A DNA stretch of 64,000 bases from positions 3,286,001-3,350,000 of the forward strand of contig NZ_JBKBEU010000001.1 of NCBI RefSeq assembly GCF_047372505.1, read 5' to 3'. The DNA comes from Phaeobacter cretensis (GTDB taxonomy: Bacteria > Pseudomonadota > Alphaproteobacteria > Rhodobacterales > Rhodobacteraceae). The notes under the pieces were generated by a model that saw nothing but the letters and a program-made list of their open reading frames with translations, made no database searches and was not told the DNA's origin. Of this stretch, positions 61,756 through 64,000 are shown one piece after another. The position numbers and the translations under genes were made by a program. Every line of letters starts with the position of its first letter. Position 1 is the first letter of the stretch.

Positions 61756-61962
61756 ATGGGTATCGAACAGATCTTGCGTATGATCATGCGCCGACTTGTG
61801 GGCCGTGCGGTCAATGCAGGTGTTAGTGCCGGTATCAAGGCCGTGTCCAAACGTAGCAAGGGGCAGGCGGCTGAGAACGACGCCCGCCCGGTATCACAGG
61901 ACAATGCAACAGATCAAAAGGCGCGTCTGATGCGCCGCAACAGCCGACCGCCGCGCTTCTAG
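61756..61962 (+). CDS. Small basic protein of unknown function
   Basis: 68 residues from ATG 61756, with GGGGAG upstream. N-terminal amphipathic helix GIEQILRMIMRRLVGRAVNAGVSAGIKAV, then a polar Lys/Arg-rich tail ending RLMRRNSRPPRF. No domain recognised. It follows scpB by about 105 bp and ends 10 bp from dcd, which is convergent. Weak similarity to small roseobacter proteins in the same place is from memory. Confidence 0.65.
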   Translation: MGIEQILRMIMRRLVGRAVNAGVSAGIKAVSKRSKGQAAENDARPVSQDNATDQKARLMRRNSRPPRF

Positions 61963-61972
61963 ACGTTAAAGA

Positions 61973-63091
61973 TCAGCTTTTGTTTGCAGGTTTGAAGTGC
62001 TTGGACAGCTTCAGCCCCTGACCCTGATAGTTCGATGCAATATCTGCGCCATAGAGCTGCTCCGGAACCTCTGACATCCGCTCATAGACAAGACGCCCCA
62101 CGACCTGCCCGTGCTCCAACACAAAGGGTGCATCGTGGCAGCGAACTTCCAGCACTCCGCGTGACCCGGCACCACCCGCTGCCGCATAGCCGAAACCGGG
62201 ATCGAAAAAGCCCGCGTAATGCACCCTGAATTCGCCCACCATCGCCAGATAAGGGGCCATTTCGGCAGCATATTGCGGCGGGATCGCAATCGCTTCGCGG
62301 CTGACAAGAATGTAGAACGCGCCAGGGTCCAGAATGATCTGCCCTTTGGTTGTGCGCACCTCTTCCCAATAGTCGGCCGGGTCGTAGTGGGTAAGTTTCG
62401 ACAGATCAACGACGCCGGTATGATGCTTGGCGCGGTAGCCTACCAGATCACCATGTGCAGGCCGCAGGTCGACGGAAAACCCCAGACCGTCTGATATGAC
62501 CGGATCACCTGATACAATTGGCGTGGCCTCATGTACGGCCCGCAGATCTGCATCGTTTAGAAATGTCCGCCCCTGACGGAATATGATCTGCGTTAGCAGC
62601 TGTCCGGGCTGCACGACAACCGAGAAACTCTGCGGGCAGATCTCGGCATAAAGCGGCCCGTCATAGCCATCGGGCACCCGGTCAAATTCCACGCCGTGAT
62701 CGGTGATCACCCTCGTCATCACATCCAATCGGCCGATGGATGATTTTGCACTGGCGGCGGCGGTCATGCCATCTGGCAGGCAAATGCGCTCGATCAATGG
62801 CACCACATAGACGCAGCCTTTTTCAAGCACAGCGCCACCGGTGAGTGCGACCTGATGCATGGTCAGATCATCCAACCGCTCCGTTACGGTGCGGCCAAGC
62901 CCGGGCAGGAAGGACGCGCGGACACGATAGGCGCGGTCGCTTAACCGCAGATCAAGACTGGCTGGCTGGATCTGGTCGTGCAGGATCGGAGAAGAGGCCG
63001 CAATCGCGCCTTCGGTGATCATCTGCCGTATTTGCCGATCCGACAGCACGCCCTGTGCCAAATCTTCGTCTGTCCGTGTTTCTGACGTCAT
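61973..63091 (-). CDS. dcd: 2'-deoxycytidine 5'-triphosphate deaminase, double-domain type
   Basis: 372 residues, about twice a normal Dcd. Two dUTPase/Dcd-like jelly-roll units, with LHDQIQPASLDLRLSDRAYR near 38-57 and TAAASAKSSIGRLDVMTRVI near 111-130 in the first. FRVHYAGFFDPGFGYAAAGG near 291-310 and HGQVVGRLVYERMSEVPEQL in the second. Makes dUTP from dCTP for dTMP synthesis. ATG 63091 has GGAG 8 bases upstream. Confidence 0.92.
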   Translation of the reverse strand: MTSETRTDEDLAQGVLSDRQIRQMITEGAIAASSPILHDQIQPASLDLRLSDRAYRVRASFLPGLGRTVTERLDDLTMHQVALTGGAVLEKGCVYVVPLIERICLPDGMTAAASAKSSIGRLDVMTRVITDHGVEFDRVPDGYDGPLYAEICPQSFSVVVQPGQLLTQIIFRQGRTFLNDADLRAVHEATPIVSGDPVISDGLGFSVDLRPAHGDLVGYRAKHHTGVVDLSKLTHYDPADYWEEVRTTKGQIILDPGAFYILVSREAIAIPPQYAAEMAPYLAMVGEFRVHYAGFFDPGFGYAAAGGAGSRGVLEVRCHDAPFVLEHGQVVGRLVYERMSEVPEQLYGADIASNYQGQGLKLSKHFKPANKS

Positions 63092-63184
63092 CCCGGTTCT
63101 CCCAACGTCCCGTAATGCAGATACAAAAACGCCCACCCCAAGGCGGGGCGGGCATTTTTAAGCCCCTTGCGAGGCGAGGTATTT

Positions 63185-63261
63185 TGGTCGGGCTAGCAGG
63201 ACTCGAACCTGCGACCTTCCGTCCCCCAGACGGACGCGCTACCAGGCTGCGCTATAGCCCG
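63185..63261 (-). tRNA. tRNA-Pro (anticodon GGG)
   Basis: 77 nt with CCA encoded. Acceptor CGGGCTA pairs with TAGCCCG. The D arm is GCGC/GCGC and the anticodon arm TCCGT-CTGGGGG-ACGGA, with GGG at 63225-63227. T arm GCAGG-TTCGAGT-CCTGC. All four stems are fully paired. Confidence 0.97.
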
Positions 63262-63336
63262 TTGCGCTGGTTTCTACCCTTTTTTCCGGCAGGAGCAAGC
63301 GAAAAAACCAGATTATTTCGCTGCTTCAACAAGTTT

Positions 63337-64000
63337 CTAGGTAGCTCCGCCGCGCCCTCGCAACGCCTCGGCACAGGCCCGCGCCTGCACCATTTGATCC
63401 GTAGGCAAGGCCGTGACACCCACCAATTGCGAAAGCAGGCTCGTCGCGCGCTGTGATGGCAGTTGCTCAGCCTCATCGGGAATATCAATCACCAATGGCA
63501 GCGCTACAGGAGCGGGGACATCAGCCGTCTCAGGCTCCGGCATGTTTGTTTCAACCAGGCCAGGCTCTATCAGTTCGGGCTCAACGAGTTCTGGTTCGGC
63601 CATCTCTGGTTCAGCCAAAACAGTCTCGGCTGGCTCGGGTGCGGCCAACTCTGGGTCCGTCACCGCAGGCGCTACCAGCCCGGGCTCAACCAACTCAGGC
63701 GAGCCAATGATGTCCGGCTGATCCAACTCCGGCGCAGTCTCCGTTGGTTCAACCACCACCTCGCTGTTTTCCGGCATGTCTGACAATCCTGCGGCCTCTG
63801 GCAACGCCGGTTCCAGTGGCTCTTGGGCATCAAAGCTGTCTTGTGGTGTCAGGGCCTCGGCATGTGTTGTCGCCTGTGCCAATTCGGCAGCTTCGGCTAG
63901 CTCTGCGGGTGCGGCCAGTTCAGAAGGCGCTGCGATTTCGGTGGGGCCGGACAGCTCGGTCAGATCCGATAACTCAGCAGTCTCAGGCACCTCAGGCGCA
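63337..64000 (-). CDS. Low-complexity Glu/Pro/Ala-rich protein (5' end outside window)
   Basis: About 220 residues visible, frame open to the right edge. Residues rich in E, P, A, L with imperfect repeats of the form PEL-[VIA]-E/A-P (for example EPELVEPELIEPGLVE). The last 70 residues are less repetitive, PLVIDIPDEAEQLPSQRATSL followed by LSQLVGVTALPTDQMVQARA, and may be a small folded or docking segment. Function unknown. tRNA-Pro lies 75 bp downstream. Confidence 0.65.
   Translation of the reverse strand, partial: APEVPETAELSDLTELSGPTEIAAPSELAAPAELAEAAELAQATTHAEALTPQDSFDAQEPLEPALPEAAGLSDMPENSEVVVEPTETAPELDQPDIIGSPELVEPGLVAPAVTDPELAAPEPAETVLAEPEMAEPELVEPELIEPGLVETNMPEPETADVPAPVALPLVIDIPDEAEQLPSQRATSLLSQLVGVTALPTDQMVQARACAEALRGRGGAT

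Noticed and set aside
63055..63456. 133-codon frame on the plus strand
   Set aside because: It runs antisense across tRNA-Pro (LAGLEPATFRPPDGRATRLR is the well-known false protein from a tRNA complement) and overlaps the dcd and repeat-protein ends.
1..64000. CRISPR array, prophage, insertion sequence, integrase, rRNA or riboswitch
   Set aside because: No regularly spaced repeats, phage structural genes, transposase motifs, rRNA-like stretches or known riboswitch cores were seen on reading both strands.

Overview
The window looks like a piece of chromosome from a marine alphaproteobacterium of the Roseobacter group (Rhodobacteraceae). Evidence for this is gene content and order: radA-cvpA, dnaB-alr-mlaE-mlaF, erpA-dgt-argS-SPOR-nagZ-scpA-scpB, a double-domain dCTP deaminase, a DksA with only one cysteine in its zinc-finger region, a DctPQM-type TRAP transporter, and small families that I know mainly from roseobacters. 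Nothing here suggests a plasmid or prophage. I found no insertion sequence, integrase, CRISPR array or rRNA. One tRNA is present, tRNA-Pro(GGG). Everything was read by eye; no database search was run.

Layout. 1-18 kb is mostly core: a cut-off SMP-30/strictosidine-synthase-like gene, a long minus-strand block (dnaB, alr, mlaE, mlaF, a PqiA-like protein, radA, cvpA), pyrC-pyrE, a hypothetical gene and a glycosyltransferase, then a plus-strand MoxR ATPase/CoxE-type VWA pair, an OmpA-family protein and rsgA. 18.3-37.8 kb starts and ends with the two parts of a second MoxR/VWA system, here about 17 kb apart. Between them lie accessory genes: a DUF2927 lipoprotein, a toxin-antitoxin-like pair, two LysR regulators with their targets, a DUF4173 protein with a two-component system, and a second signalling cluster made of a PAS kinase, a PhnD-like binding protein and two receiver-only response regulators.

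38-50 kb holds dksA, an FAD monooxygenase and then the most coherent accessory unit of the window: a nine-gene minus-strand operon (TRAP transporter dctQ-dctM-dctP, M81 metallopeptidase, D-threonine-aldolase/D-serine-dehydratase-fold PLP enzyme, dgoK, dgoA, a PfkB sugar kinase, ridA) divergent from an RpiR regulator. I read it as uptake and breakdown of an amino sugar acid (D-glucosaminate or D-galactosaminate type, perhaps amide-linked). In that reading the compound is deaminated to a 2-keto-3-deoxy sugar acid, which is phosphorylated and cleaved to pyruvate and glyceraldehyde 3-phosphate, with RidA clearing the enamine/imine by-product.

50-64 kb returns to core genes (xth, erpA, dgt, argS, a SPOR protein, nagZ, scpA, scpB, dcd, tRNA-Pro). 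It also holds an unusual two-gene unit at 51.8-53.4 kb: a 78-residue protein with three FSSGS repeats, the last forming its C-terminus, followed by a 424-residue protein of unknown function. This resembles a precursor-peptide and maturation-partner arrangement, although no known modifying-enzyme domain is recognisable. The window ends inside a low-complexity, Glu/Pro-rich protein.
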